Origin: Membranipora membranacea
Taxonomy: Eukaryota > Bryozoa > Gymnolaemata > Cheilostomatida > Membraniporidae
Assembly (NCBI GenBank): GCA_914767715.1
Contig: OU612071.1
Span: forward strand, 22,503,681 to 22,567,680
Direction of reading: 5' to 3'
Length of the DNA: 64,000 bases
The position numbers and the translations under genes were made by a program. This document shows, piece after piece, positions 1 to 13,700 of the stretch (position 1 is its first letter; each line of letters starts with the position of its first letter). The notes beneath the pieces are model-generated. The model was given only the letters and a program-made list of their open reading frames with translations. It did not search any database and was not told the origin of the DNA.

Positions 1-3000
1 TAATGAAACATAGACAAGATTACTTGGTTCCTTGTTTCAGGATAAATGCTACATTTGTAAACCTGTTTATGATTGGTGAGATTATCATCTGATTTGTACT
101 ACTGAGGATTGTTACAACCATAACCAAGTGAGTTCATGGTAAACAAGTATACCTCAGTATACAATGGGGTGTTTTAGTAGCTCTGATTTCAGTCAAGTAT
201 GCAAGATTTCTACTCGCACTGGCATATATTATTTCAAACAGATAGAGCTTCAAGTAGCTGCCGAATAGAGAAAAAATTAAGTTGTGAGCTACCCAGGAAT
301 CCTTTGTCATGCTAGGACTATGGTGAAGTGTCTAATTTTATGTAAGCCCTATTGACAATAATTTACTCCACTCAATTTTGTGAGACAGCTGAGAATATTT
401 GGCGAGCAGAAGCACCCAATTAGTTTATTATGTCCCACAATTATAAAAAAGTGATGTGTGAAGAGGAAGAAATAACTCCATTAATTTTCACCGAAGGGAA
501 GTAAACTGTAGATCCGATCAATAGGCCAGACACATCCACCGAACTGAGTATCGATAAAAAGTGACATGAATAATATCAGAAATAAAATTCTAATTTACTT
601 CCACTGGTAGAACCCCAAAGGCACTCAAAGTGAAAAGGCAATCACCCAGCCCAATCAAATTTGGATTAATTCTCCTGAATAATAGGACGGAAATACAGGA
701 GAGCTAGAAACTATACGCCAAAGTGATTTGGGAGACATGCGTTCACAGCTGTAAAAATTAACACTATATTATGACAGCTTTTGTCAGCTTCAAAGGTGGC
801 AACAAATGGATGTTGATCTGGCAGCAGGTTCTGGTTAGTCATAGGCGAAACAAGGCTAGTCTTACTTTATAACTGTCTGTGGACCATCACTTTAATGTTA
901 AATTGTAACAAGGGAGATAACATACTCTGGTCCCTTCTAGACCATGGCTTTGAATTCGGTTATATCATTCAATAGGATATCTTTTGTTCATTGCTATAAC
1001 AATGTGTTTTTGCTTTCCTAAACGCTTTAACAATTCACTGAAACAAACTAAGAATAACATCCCTGTTGTTAAATTTCATCCAGCTTTGGATGTACTAGTG
1101 CGCTAGAGTATTAGGACTAGAGGAAGGTATAGAAATCACTTGAGAACCATTTCAGCTTAAAAATTCAAGTACAATGGATGTTAATTTTGATATTGAACTA
1201 ATTTTAAGTATTCCGCTGCAATGCCGAGGTCACAACAGGGAGTTGTATGAATCACAATTATTAGTCATTAGGATTTCATCTCAGCCATCAACATCAATTC
1301 TGAGATAAAAAATTCCTTCAACATATATATCACAATACAGCACTCATACCTTCAAGAAATTCATAAGGAAGTTTACTTTGTCATGTGCGAATTTTTATTG
1401 GCATAATAGCTGAGTGACCAGGGACATTTTAGGGAAGAAAGAATGCTGTGACATGCATTTCTCAGTAACTCTGAAAGGAAATTTTTCACGATTGTCTTTT
1501 ATGATTTGGCCTGTATTCACTCTTGATCTACTGGCTATGGAGACTTACTGGGGAGTGGATGGTGTGGCGGTACATGGAATGACGGTGAGTTGTTCTCTCA
1601 GAACACTGTGCCATTGTAGCTGTACCCTATCTTCTTTGCCCTACACATCTGAATCTAAATTTTTCCCTGTGATTAGTTCAGTCTAGTCAGCAACTATCGA
1701 TAGCAAAGTTTTTTGCCTGTACAAAGTGTGCATCATAAAATACAGAGATGCAAATAGAACATCCTTGTAGACAGCGTATGACCCATGATCTATTTACATA
1801 AAAGTACTACAAATGATAAACTAACTCAACTTTTTGTTTCGCATGACCCAGATGAGGAAGTTCAAATTGCATCTCTAAACTACATCAATATTTTGAGTGG
1901 CAATTTCACTTACATTGACATAGCCTAGGGGATCTTGTTGGACTTAAGATGGCCGAATGCTTGGACACTTGGTATAGCTGAATCAACATTAATTCAACCA
2001 AACTTAGTTTTTCAAAGATTGATGGAACCTGAATCTTGATTTTCTGATTCAAATGATTAGTCACTTAAATAAAATCTGAGTATCTTACATTGATTGATTC
2101 AAGTAACTTTACCTAAGTTTTAATGTAGTGATAGCTTGTTGAATAAAGTTTATTCATACAGTATTAAACTACCATACGCTGCTTAGTGAGTCTTGGGTTT
2201 GTATCATTTCAAAGTCAGCAATATTTATTAACATATAATTTTCAGGATGGTGTTAATCATTTGTGTCACAATAATGTTTGTTTTGAAGTCATAGAGATAG
2301 AACCTTATCATTTAGGATACTGCGTTAAGTCTATAGGTTAATTAAGGATGACCAATTTCATTGCTGACCTTTATGACCTCCTAGTAGGGCGGAAAACTGC
2401 TTCACACTAAATAAATATTATTATATATTTTCCAAATGTATTTTTGTTTCACTATTACTAACCGGTTGGTGTATGTGTAATTTTATCACTTTTAACCTTT
2501 ACTACTCCATAAAATAGCATGCATGTAAAACATGATTTTGATTGCCTTCGAGTACTGATCAGTTTAGGGATAATAAAGTTGATAACAAATATATCAATCA
2601 TCCCTCGAAAGCTGCTTTACTTTGAACTCACAAAACATGACTGAATGATGTGACAAGAATTGAAGGCAATCTATTTAAATAACCTCTTGATGCTTCTGAG
2701 TTGGTTTTGGGATAAAAACTGTCAGTGTGACAAAATGGCATAGGGCAACACAGAGCACCAGCTGCAGTAAGGATCATAACAAAAACTACAGCTACAGCTA
2801 TAAGATTGAAAACTAGACAGATGAATTGGCTCTCTCAATATTTGAATAATATAGACTATCAGATTGCAAAATATCTGACTACAAATCTTAGCTGAAATTC
2901 TCAAATACAGATACAATAACACTAAGCTTAGTCAGAAAGAATATTTACATATTTTTTTCACCAATCAATATATTTATAAGTGATGAATGACAGCTAGAAT

Positions 3001-3828
3001 ATTAAAATAAAACTCTCACTCTTGCTGGTTGTGTGAGGATCACAATCTATAGATATATTTAAGAAACAAGCCGTTGGCATGGCTAAGTTTATGGTAATCA
3101 TGAATCAAGCTAAATATTACGTAAAACAGGAACAACGCCTAATCACCAGCATTGAAATTATTCCCAACAGAGATTAAAGAGACAGTTGAATTGGAGCGAT
3201 CACAATAGGATCCCCTGGGACACTTTTCAATTCTCAATTGGGCCATTGGTAACTGTCCCCCTTCCCTGCTGTAAACTTCCCACCCCCCCCCCCCAAATGT
3301 AAACCTTCACAAGGACCAATTTTGTTGTGATCAGTGTAAGAGCGTCAGGTCATCTGTCGGTATCAAAAATGCCAGATGGTACAGATGTAACAGCGTAACA
3401 CAGGAGAGCTCCATCAAGGAAGTAACGATCACAACGGATTATGCTAATCTTATGTCATTCCTCCGCAAGTAGATACAGGTTCAAATTCAGTCCACAAATA
3501 GAAGGATAAATTCGAGTGAATAGACTGGGGAACAAATAAATATATATCACATGAAGAAAACGCAGAAAGGTTTTTATATAAAAACGCCACAATGTTATAA
3601 TGTAAATAAATTGCTATATAAATAATGTCTGTTTAGGTGTTGTGTTTGGTGCTCCATTTGAGGGATTGCAGGTGGGTTAGATGAAACGTGACCCTCCTGG
3701 TGAAATCATATCAACTTTACACATGGGATGTGTTTTCATGCTATATTTTGACTTTTAAAAACACTTTAGGACGCAATTCATCTTCAACACCTGTCAGTAT
3801 AACTTTACTTTATTTTATTAATTCGAGG
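1..3828. other. intergenic AT-rich DNA, no supported gene
   Basis: No open frame here has recognisable protein similarity or a consistent set of splice sites. A short open frame around 1414-1686 runs into a good donor-like GTGAGT at 1583, but nothing joins to it. A C-run sits near 3282-3294. I see nothing else that can be supported. Confidence 0.5.
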
Positions 3829-4046
3829 ATTCGAGGCATGCCCTGGATTCGAGGCATGCGAAGCCAGGTGCGCCGCCAGAAGGGCCCCTGTACCTCGGGG
3901 CGTACCTTCGATTCGAGGCGGGCGAAGCTGGGTGCGCCACCAGAAGTGCCCCGCAATTCAGGGCGTGCCCTGGATTCCAGGCGCCCCCGCTTTTCCCGAG
4001 CTTTCCGCCCCGCTTCCCCCCGCTTTCCCCACGCTTTCTTTCCCGG
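3829..4046. repeat. GC-rich block flanking minisatellite, copy 1
   Basis: An abrupt GC-rich island in AT-rich surroundings. It contains short internal repeats (GATTCGAGGCATGC twice, then GATTCGAGGCGGGCGAAG) and runs of CCCCGCTTTCCC. Its right half, from about 3948, recurs at 4447-4550, on the far side of the 12-bp array, ending in both cases in TCTTTCCCGGGTAAGCGAAG before the array starts. It looks like part of a higher-order repeat, not a gene. The open frames across it are by-products of low complexity. Confidence 0.7.
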
Positions 4047-4443
4047 GTAAGCGAAGAGTAATCAGAGAGTAAGTGGAGGTAAGCTGAGGTAATCGGAGAG
4101 TAAGTGGAGAGTAAGCGGAGAGTAACCGGAGAGTAAGTGGAGAGTAAGCGGAGAGTAAGTGGAGAGTAAGCGGAGAGTAAGCGGAGAGTATGCGGAGAGT
4201 AAGTGGAAAGTAAGTGGAGAGTAATTGGAGAGTAAGCGGAGAGTAACCGGAGATTAAGTAGAAAGTAAGTGTAGAGTAAGTGGGAAGTAAGCGGAGAGTA
4301 AGTTGAGGTAAGTGGAGAGCAAGTGGAGAGAAAGCGGAGAGTAAGTGGAGGAAAGTAGAGAGTATGCGGAGAGTAAACGGAGAGTTAGTGTAGGTAAGTG
4401 GAGAGTAAGTGGAAATTAACCGGGGAGTAGGCGGAGAGTAAGC
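4047..4443. repeat. 12-bp minisatellite (GAGAGTAAGCGG)n
   Basis: Some 30 degenerate head-to-tail copies of a unit close to GAGAGTAAGCGG, varying mainly at the last positions (GCGG, GTGG, ACCGG). The array resumes at 4551-4617 after the second GC-rich block. Read on the other strand the unit is CCGCTTACTCTC, closely resembling the CTTACTCTCACTTGC wording of the 53.5-55.8 kb array, which lies in the opposite orientation. A minus-strand open frame through it (LSTYSPLT-type repeats) is judged an artefact. Confidence 0.9.
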
Positions 4444-4446
4444 GGA

Positions 4447-4617
4447 AGTGCCCCGCAATTCGGGGCGTGCCCTGGATTCCAGACGCCCCCGCTTTTCCCG
4501 AGCTTTCAGCCCCGCTTCCCCACGTTTTCCCCTCGCTTTCTTTCCCGGGTAAGCGAAGAGTACTCAGAGAGTAAGTGGAGGTAAGCGGAGGTAATCGGAG
4601 AGTAAGCGGAGAGTAAG
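4447..4617. repeat. GC-rich block copy 2 plus minisatellite tail
   Basis: A near copy of the right half of the 3829-4046 block, with the same CCCCGCAATTCGGGGCG and CCCCGCTTTTCCCGAG segments, followed directly by more GTAAGCGGAGA units. The block-array-block-array order suggests a higher-order repeat of which about one and a half units survive. Confidence 0.8.
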
Positions 4618-4640
4618 TTCATACACATGTTAAGACAGGA

Positions 4641-4845
4641 AACATGCTATAGCAGATGTTGTTATGGCACACACAATATTTGATGGCACGGTATACTGAT
4701 GACATTTTATACTTCATTAGTACATGTTCTGTAAAATTCACCGGTTTTACCCAGTTGTAGTGGTCATATTTAGGAATAAGAAGGTCTTTTATTCACACAT
4801 CACATTTATGTGGAGATAACCCCTATTCTGACCTATGCACTACAG
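4641..4845 (+). repeat. solo arm of the 31.8-34.2 kb long-inverted-repeat element
   Basis: This stretch (CTATAGCAG..TTGTTATGGCAC..., ACCCAGTTGTAGTGGTCATA near 4752, then a T-rich and GTGGAGATA segment) matches both inverted arms of the element at 31.8-34.2 kb. It has no partner arm nearby, so it is a truncated or solo copy. Confidence 0.65.
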
Positions 4846-6326
4846 AGAAAAAGTGAATAGCGCAGTGACCTCGCGTCACTGAATTAGAGAAGACACTGAG
4901 TCTGTATCAAATAGCCAATAGTTTCCAGTCTAGAGTATTTATATGTTTATGGGAGTAACAGTCATGGTCATTAAATTGGAAGAATTATCTTCTCATTTTA
5001 GGAGAGAATATAACTCCCTCTAAATACAAGGGACACTTTGCGCGAGATATCTACCTCCTTAGTTTTAAACACAACTAAGTTTTTACTGTATAATGGCCAT
5101 CAACCAAGCATAGTTTTATACTTGAGAGTAATAAAACATGTATATGGGTCGTTGAACTAAGTCAAAATTTCTAATTTTTCCCTAGCTGTGTCCGGTATGG
5201 CTGGCTGTGAACTACCAGTACATCAATCACTTCTAAATTGTTGTGGTAGTCTGGATGGCTATTAACAGCTTTGGCTTGAGTACATCGAGCAAACAGTTAT
5301 TAATTTTGTTAAAAACGATATCAGGCTCAAGTTTGGAGGTTTCATTTGGTGATGGGGAGATTGTCACTCCGCTGTAACTGCAGGCTGCCCGCTGGCCCAT
5401 GCTCTGCTCTATAAAAGGCAGTTTTTTTCTTGCAGACAGAATGATGATGATGATGACTCACTTTGTGTAAAGATTCAAGCAGTGACAGCCAAATTCAGCT
5501 CTATACATAATTAATACCTGCTTTACACAATATAATTTTTGTACGATGGAACAAAATCAGTTATGTAATCTCTTACTTTTAACTTCTACCAAAACATGAG
5601 ACAAATTCATCAAGTGTTGCGTTTGGTCTATGATCAACTCAGCATTTGATGGCCATGAGATGTTGAGTGATGGTTATTTTCCGAATGGAAATATCGGACT
5701 GTCGGACTGAAGAACTACGAAAGACTGCTGCGTAGTTTACTGACTTTTTTTTTCTAGTGGAATTCACTCTGATACATCGCACTGTTGATTTTAGGAGGAA
5801 CAAAAATACAAACATACAAACATACATACAATCTAAAAAATTGTCAAAAACTTATATATCTCAGTGGAAACAGGAATTTGAGATGGCTTGTTTACTTGAT
5901 GTTGAGTAGTGATCTAGTGCTTTCTAATTCATTATTAAAACAGATTATGTTTCACCTCAATGAAATGGCGTGAAAAGGTGGAGGAATATTTTTGCCATAT
6001 TGTACTGACAGAAATATTTGTCTAATGTGGTACCCAGACTGTGACTTGGATCTCCGGGAATGCGACTGATGTCTTCTTCTGTATAATACATCTATACAAA
6101 GCTGGTATTTGAAAGGATCACCAACAGTCATTTCAAATTCAAGAATTTAGCCACATCATTAATCAAGTGGAGCGGTTGTCATAATAATAATCTGATCATA
6201 ACTGTTTCCGCATCGCTGGTCTATGAATCAAGATACTGTATATCAATGATCATTTCTGCTTAGCTGGTCTTACGAGGCAGGACATAGTCCATATTTGATT
6301 TACATGTTCTTCAGATAACATACAAA
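4846..6326. other. upstream region of the secreted-protein gene, no gene seen
   Basis: AT-rich DNA without supported coding potential. A TATAAAA-like motif lies near 5411 (in CTCTATAAAAGGCAG), about 0.9 kb upstream of the start codon at 6327. It is too far and too isolated to be assigned as the promoter without transcript data. Confidence 0.4.
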
Positions 6327-9300
6327 ATGAGAAATCCAAGAGTGGGGATCACTGCAGTGACAATTGTTGTACTTCTTGGTAAGTATCATGTTATTTTCCT
6401 AAGAACATGCAGATATCCAATCTTTGAATATTAGAGCGCAGGACCACTTGTTTTGGATTTGTTATCTATTGAAGCTTGAACAGAAGATGCAGAGGTTTCA
6501 AAGGTTTTGCGTGCGAAATGCTATATTCATGCGCAGGAAAACAATAATAATGTATTTTCAGCTTGGTGCGTAATAAGGTCACTCTATTCGCATTGCACAA
6601 GAGCATTCCACCACATGTTGCTCACTTGCAAACTGTAAGACTTCCTGCCGATGCATTCTGCTATTAGTCTGCATGGCCTAACCTTTTAGCATGCAATAGC
6701 ATAAACTGGTGTGATAGGCACGAGAGTTATAGTAGAACATGCTACAAATATTGGATACTAAATATACAGTAAATGCATTAGTTGAAACTCCACCAGGCAG
6801 AGTCTTACCACATTGATTTAAATAAAGAATATGATACTTTAGTTCATCTTGTTGGAGTATTCAGTCTATGCCTGGGTTGCTGGTTGTGGCATCCCATTAT
6901 AAACTATAAACACATGTTGACAATGGAGGCAGAGCTCTATCACTTGAACGACTCATAGTGGGTTTTGTGTGAAATCATCATCGATTTATGATTTTTATCA
7001 AAGACAGTTGATTATTGCGTTGTGGTTTTTACCTATTGTTGTTTCAGGCAAACTTTCTGTTCTAGGAACGGATGATCAATTTTTGCTGGTTTATAATGTC
7101 AAGTATGCTTTATGAATCTCGATATCGGGTAGTCCAATTGTGATCATTGAAAGGGTTCTGTGACGTTTTACCTGTTCACTGGCCAATCAACTTTATAGAG
7201 AACAATACAGAACTGAAAATTATTCCATTTTAGATATGCTGGTATATAATGAAGGAAGCTGTGGTTCCAGCAGGCATGTTGGGGTCTTCCATCTTCAGGA
7301 TCTCTGTACAGGAAACTACCTCAAGGTACCAGCTGGCCAGGGAAGCTCTCTAGACATACAATCGACAATGAACGCTAGAGGTGAATTTATATATTACATT
7401 TATGTGGTAGCAAGAATCTCATTAATCTTCAATCATGGAAATCAGGCTCACAAGGTTAGATTATTCAAGCTCAACCAATGAGAATATTTCCATGACAAGG
7501 CATTTAGGGTTTGTTGTGGTGAATTAATCATCCATTTCCTTGATCAAACAGATATATCATGTGCAATCCTTTGTGGCTTAACTTCCTTGAGCCAATCGCA
7601 GTAGGTCTAAAAATGATCTATTATTTCGCAATCCAAAAGGTTTATTTTTGCTGAATACATTGTGACCTAAGCTTGGCCTCATCAAATTTCCTGAGTAGAT
7701 TATATGTAGACGAATTTACATAAAACACGCTTATCACTAGCCAATCACTGGCTAGAATAGTTCTGCTAAGCCTTTCATTTATAGGGTACATGTGACACGT
7801 AGACCTTGAGTCAGGGATTAACTCGCTAGTGGAAAATCATTGAAACATCAAGAGGCAATATTGTTACATACAGTAGATATTATCAATTCTGTCCCTGGAG
7901 GACAACGTCAGGCTTATAGGAGTAGGCTATAGATCAATTTAAGCACTTTGGTATCAACCAATCAGAATGTTTTTAAATGAATATCAGAAGCAATTATCAT
8001 TTTATCTATCTGTGAAAAAAACTTGATTAATGTCAATTACAGATGACTATTTCAAGCTGTATGTATTTGGATGGGATATGGATAGGCAATGAGGATGTAT
8101 TAATGCTTATCATGTCTCCAAATAGATTTTTCATTCCTCATTGATCTCAGATATTAATTCTTCACATACTTCATTTAATCCAGACAAGTTCACACAAAAG
8201 ACTACACTGACCCATCACTGGCTGAAATAGTCTGGCTTGACATCCAATTCTCCAATTTGCTTGTTACTGCCTCAGAAACGATTTAAGGTTATGATTCATC
8301 TCGTTATAGCGATATATCACGTAAAGGACATGATACCAGCGTTGTCAGTTTTTGAAATTTTATATCGTTGGAAAGCTAATCTAACACTGATTCAGAGAAT
8401 ATTGGTTTCGGCATGATGTCAAGTCATGGCGTTATGCTATTTTGATAAACGGCAGGATAATCGTCTTTGAGGAGGATCTTTTAGGACGATGTGGTACAGA
8501 TACTATGGTTCATATCATTCTTTCAACTGCTTAAGAAGCCTCCGAAGCACCCATGAGGGGCAATTTCTGGATCCTGTGGCACCAGAGGAAAAACCATCTT
8601 GTTATCATTTGGTTATTAGCTTATTTAGGTTGCTGTTAAATGGATGATGATCCAATGTGACACGTGCCACACACTGAAATTATGTTAATCAACATGTTGT
8701 ACACACCAGCCTCCATTAAACTAGAGAGTATTTCCGAGGTTTTGATTGTGGCTTTTGATGATAAATTCAATAGTAGAGAAGTTATGAGCATAAACAATTA
8801 CCTATAAAGATGATCCATTGTTGTAAACAATGTGCTTTGCATGTAATACTGCATAGATTATCAGCTTTTGCATAATGTAATTTACTGCATCATTTTGCCC
8901 ATTGCTGCCTATATGTTTTCCATGTATTTTATAGTTAATGTACAATTTATAAAGTTCGAAACATGCAGTTTAAAAAAAATATTGGGATATTAAACATAAG
9001 TCAGACTATAGCAACGTGTCAGTGAACCAATTTTTGAGATGGGACAAGTAGTTACTGAGTTACCGAAAAGTTGTTATATCACGTTAATGGCATAATGAGT
9101 TTATCGATAGATAAGGTTACATCGACCTTGTGTTAGAAACTTACCTTACAATATAGGATGCAATATGATGCTGACTGATGACATGGAAAGGTTTGAAGTG
9201 ACCACAGCGTTAAACATGACAAGAAATCTGTTTATCGGGAGGAGACAATTACAAGATTTTGCATTTCTCTTGCGTTGAAAAAAATTGATGTGAAATGATC

Positions 9301-10692
9301 AGGACTGAAAATTCCAGTTATCTAATTTAATCTTATTTTTACAGAAAATGATGATTATTAGTATATTACTTTGTTTTACAGCCAAGTTTGATATGTGGGT
9401 GCATAGCCCTGGAGTAGGTACACCTTATGTACGTCTAGTGTCGAGTTATGGAGGTATGACAAGACTCGTACACAAGTCTGGAGGAGCTGGATCTCCAGCT
9501 ACAACTACAGTAGGTTTAGGTGCTTAGGCTTAAGTCACATCTAAAGCTTGTACATAGAGATGCATTGTGACTGTGATGTGCAGTTTTCTCTCAGTAGTCT
9601 AATGTGATGAATAATTGTAAGTTATTATACATACCCACAGAGAAAACTGATTCGGTGCCTTCTGCTCTAGCATACCTTTTCCCTTCAATCCATCATTGTC
9701 AGCAGCAACATTTTTATTTCCTAAGACAGATGTCACGGGTATTTCTGGCTGCGCAGATGATCGACTTTTTGTTTATGGTCTGGGATCAACTTATGATCGG
9801 GTCTCTCTGAGTAAGTTTCCATATAACACAAACTTTGTATTTTGATTATACTGCTTTCACTGGGTTAATGTGTGCTCTGTGACTTTTGTATAGCTAAAAG
9901 ATAACTAATTGAGGTTTTAATCTCAGAATTGTCAAATAATATGGGAATAATTTGAACACACTGATCATAACAAGGGCATGCAATTAACACTAGGTGACTA
10001 AGTCACTATCACTGTGTCTCCATGTAAACTTCGAGCTCAAGCTGAGTTGCCACCTCCTGACTGGCACTCCAAATAAGTACCATTTTTTTATGAATTGGGG
10101 TCGAGCTGAATTTAATAAGGATCTGCCGCTGCTGGGACTTGAAACCTGGCCTCCCAATCTGGCAGCCTCTGCTGTCAGACCAGCTGCGGAGCTCAGCGGA
10201 ACTGGATCTTCAAGTTCAGCCCAAACCATGACATACTGCCATGGATCGAACAGGCCCAAAGTTTGCTCAGGTCGGTCCATGGAAATACATGTACAGTGAA
10301 ATTCAGGTACTCAATTAATTTCACACCCTGTTTCTGACAATCAGTTTTTGCACATTATTTGATTATTAGTTTTGAGCTATACAGAGTTCAATGAGCACAT
10401 ACCTGCCTGAATGGGAGCAGTAGTTTAAATGCGAATATCTTATGTAATTTGATAGCATTTCACCATGAGATCATTCAGTCATTATCTTTGATAAGAAAAT
10501 TTTTCAAATTGACGAAATTAGATGGAAGTTCAATTTCCATTGTTAGTACTACTCATTTGAACTAATTTGATGTCAAGGACTCATTCAAAGAGTGATCTCA
10601 AGCCCACTCTTGGTATCGGTAGTCTTGTCATCCGGGCATACGCACGGTATACGCAGTCTTGTTCTAGCAAGTGGAAATGATTTATCCTTTTG

Positions 10693-10733
<41 letters not shown>

Positions 10734-13700
10734 TTTATATGTTCACGGCAAAACAGTTCCTCAACTACATTATGTGATAACAGGTTGAGCCGAGATATTC
10801 GACTTAAGGTAATGTCAAAGACCGATCCGAATATCAACATATCATATACCGTTGGAAAGCTGCCGAGCTACTGAAAATGTATACCTAAACAAAAACTTGA
10901 TTCGATGACATTGTGTCATTTTAGGGAGGAAATGAGGCAGAAAATGCTCTTTTTTTCAATGCAGATTGTGCAGTCAAATTAATTGCAAGAAATTTAAAAA
11001 CATGTGGAATGTATACTTAGAGATTGCAGTCATCATAAAATTTGATTTTCTCTGATATATGACTAGTCTAAATTGACTTTTTACGTCACGCCATACAACA
11101 CATTTTTTTTGTGAAGCAGTGAAAATATGTGAAATTTTTCATTGCATCTTCATATTTCTTGAATATAACGCAAGAGAATGCCAAGAAACAGCTATTTTTA
11201 GGGACTTTTGAGGTCTTTTTAGGATCTTTTGAGGTCTTTTTTGGCATTCTTTTGCGTTAAATTCAAGAAAAATGAAGATGCAATGAAAAATTGTGTTGGC
11301 ATTTCTTGTGTGCACCATGGTTAATGAAAGCGGCTTCGTATGTGAGAACTTTCAAAAAAACTTTGTTTGGCCACAATAATGGTTATTTGGACAGCATGTT
11401 TGGCGTTATGCAAAGGCGGCGAAAATATTAGCCGTATTCGAGAGTCTACTGTCATTGCAATATGCAAGCTAATTTTTTGAAAGTCAATGTGTATGACATT
11501 TTGAAGAGTACTCTAAGAGAAAATCATAATTAATTTTGATTCGAGCCTATGATCTGTTGTGAATTAATGATTGAAATTTCACATATTTTCACTGCTTCAC
11601 AAAAAAAATGTGTTGTATGGCGTGACGTAAAAAGTCAACTTAAACTAGTCATATATCAAAGAAAATCAAAGTCTACGATGAACGCAATCTCTCAGTATAC
11701 ATTCCACCTGATTTGAAATTTCTTGCAATTAATTTGACTGCTCAATCTGCATTGACAAAAAGAGCATTTTCTGCCTCATTTCCTCCCTAAAATGACACAA
11801 CGTCATTGAATCAAGTTTTTGTCCAGCTATTTATTTTCAGTAGCTCGGCAGCTTTCCAACGGTATATGATATGTTGATATTCGGATCGGTCTTTGACATT
11901 ACCTTAAGATATAAAGTCGAGTGTCGAGGGAGATTAGTCAGTTTTACTACAAAATTATATTAAATTGTTATTTCAGAATCTGCATCAGACTTGTACATGA
12001 ATCCCAACAGCGGTGGACCTACCTATGTGACGGATCAGTCATTTTGGTCCTTGTATGATTACCTTGAAGCTTCATCTATGACTGATGGTCTTGTTCTCAG
12101 TGTCGATAGCGACTTGCATCCAGTTAAGCGCAGCATTCAGCCGGGAAGGAGTGAACCAGGTATTTGGAGTGAAAATTATGGTCATTGTTTTCGCTTTATG
12201 ACATTGGTAGTTGTGGGGGACAAATTATGAAGACATTTTTTGACCTATCAGAAGTCAACAACAAGATATAACACACCACCTTTAGATTGAAAACTAACTG
12301 CTCAAGGAATGGTAAAAGTGATCAAAATCATTGTTTCTCTTCCAAACAAGACCATCAAAGCAAATCTAACCAGGCTTAGGATAACGATAAATCTGATGAC
12401 CCGTTCTATTAATTGATTTCACTAAAGTTGCGTTAGTAATCTTGCATTTCAACTCTGTTGCATCATCTGTCCCAAAATATCTAATTTTTGTACCAACTTA
12501 CTATTAGTCTGAAGGAAGACCTCGACTATTTAAAAAAACTCTGCACGCTTCACATAAACTGTAACATCTTATTCTGTTTCATGTGGTGACCTGCTAGTTG
12601 GCTTAACTGGCGGATTATTTGGAAATATCCAATCACTTTACCTGTCACATACCAATAATCATCAGATCAAAGTAGGCATACAATCTACCCATACAGCAAA
12701 AAGTAAGTGTAAATGACATATTCAACTATCTGACAAATTGCTATCCCATCATATTCTTTCCTGCTTTGTTTTTCCTTTGTGATAGGAGGCAAAAAATGAC
12801 TTTGTGTAATCCAAATTAAAACACTGTTGTGTGTTTGAAGGTTAAGACATACAGCTAGACAAAGGCCAGGTCACTATTTATGGTTCAATGTGAACAGACA
12901 TTTATTGAAAAACAATGCCTGGCTGAACTACAGTCTCTAACATCACCTTATTTTTTTAGTTATTAGAGTCAACCAGTTTCAGCTTTACCAGGGGTTTGAT
13001 CAGCATTCCAACTATATTACTGGAGAAGCAGTCACATTCAGAATACCAAATACAGAGGTATGTTTATTCTGTTCAATATACTAGCCAAACTATCACAATT
13101 AAATTGTAGCTCAAATTTATTCATCTTGAGCACATAGGCTGGTCAGCAAGATACCTCTGAAAAGTACAATGAACTTCCAATATTGATAATATGCCGTGTC
13201 GTTTTGACATATATAGTATCACATGTTTCAGAGGTACTTTTTTGTAAACTATGATCGGGCATCAGGTCATGTATGGAGAAATGAGACAGAAGTAGTCGGA
13301 GGCTCAAGTAACACACCACTATCTGTACACTATCAGAGTGTCATCACTAAGGTATGATAAGAGAAGGTCAATATCTATTTTAGAGTATTTGCAGTGTAGG
13401 CTGAGCACTTCTTTATTGACAACCGATGATACAGGTCAACGAGGAAAAAACTGAATTCAAAAACGTATAACCTTTTAGAGCTTTCACTATACAAAATTTA
13501 CGGCATCAGCCGATTTTTGAGAATGCATTATGCAGGCTTACAACTAAAAAAGCGAAGAATTAAATGAAAAGTAGCCGTCTCCTAATATTCTCGCAATAAA
13601 ACATCCTTTATTGATAGATCATCTGGGTAAAGTGTTGTATTTATATTTTAGGATTATACAGGACACAGCAGCCTGCTACCACGTGATTCGAGCTGTGGGA

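Noticed and set aside
1414-1686. 90-codon frame with a donor-like GTGAGT at 1583
   Set aside because: No acceptor, partner exon or recognisable protein; left as intergenic.
3958-4458. 166-codon minus-strand frame (SPLTLRLLSAY repeats)
   Set aside because: Runs through the 12-bp minisatellite and its GC-rich flanks.
9454-9525. Longer version of the 9382 exon, reading GMTRLVHKSGGAGSPATTT
   Set aside because: Its only usable donor would leave phase 0, which does not fit the phase-1 exon that follows; the donor at 9454 fits. Alternative splicing remains possible.
9994-10299. Overlapping ~100-codon frames on both strands
   Set aside because: They overlie the degenerate tRNA-like segment in an intron and have no partner exons in phase.
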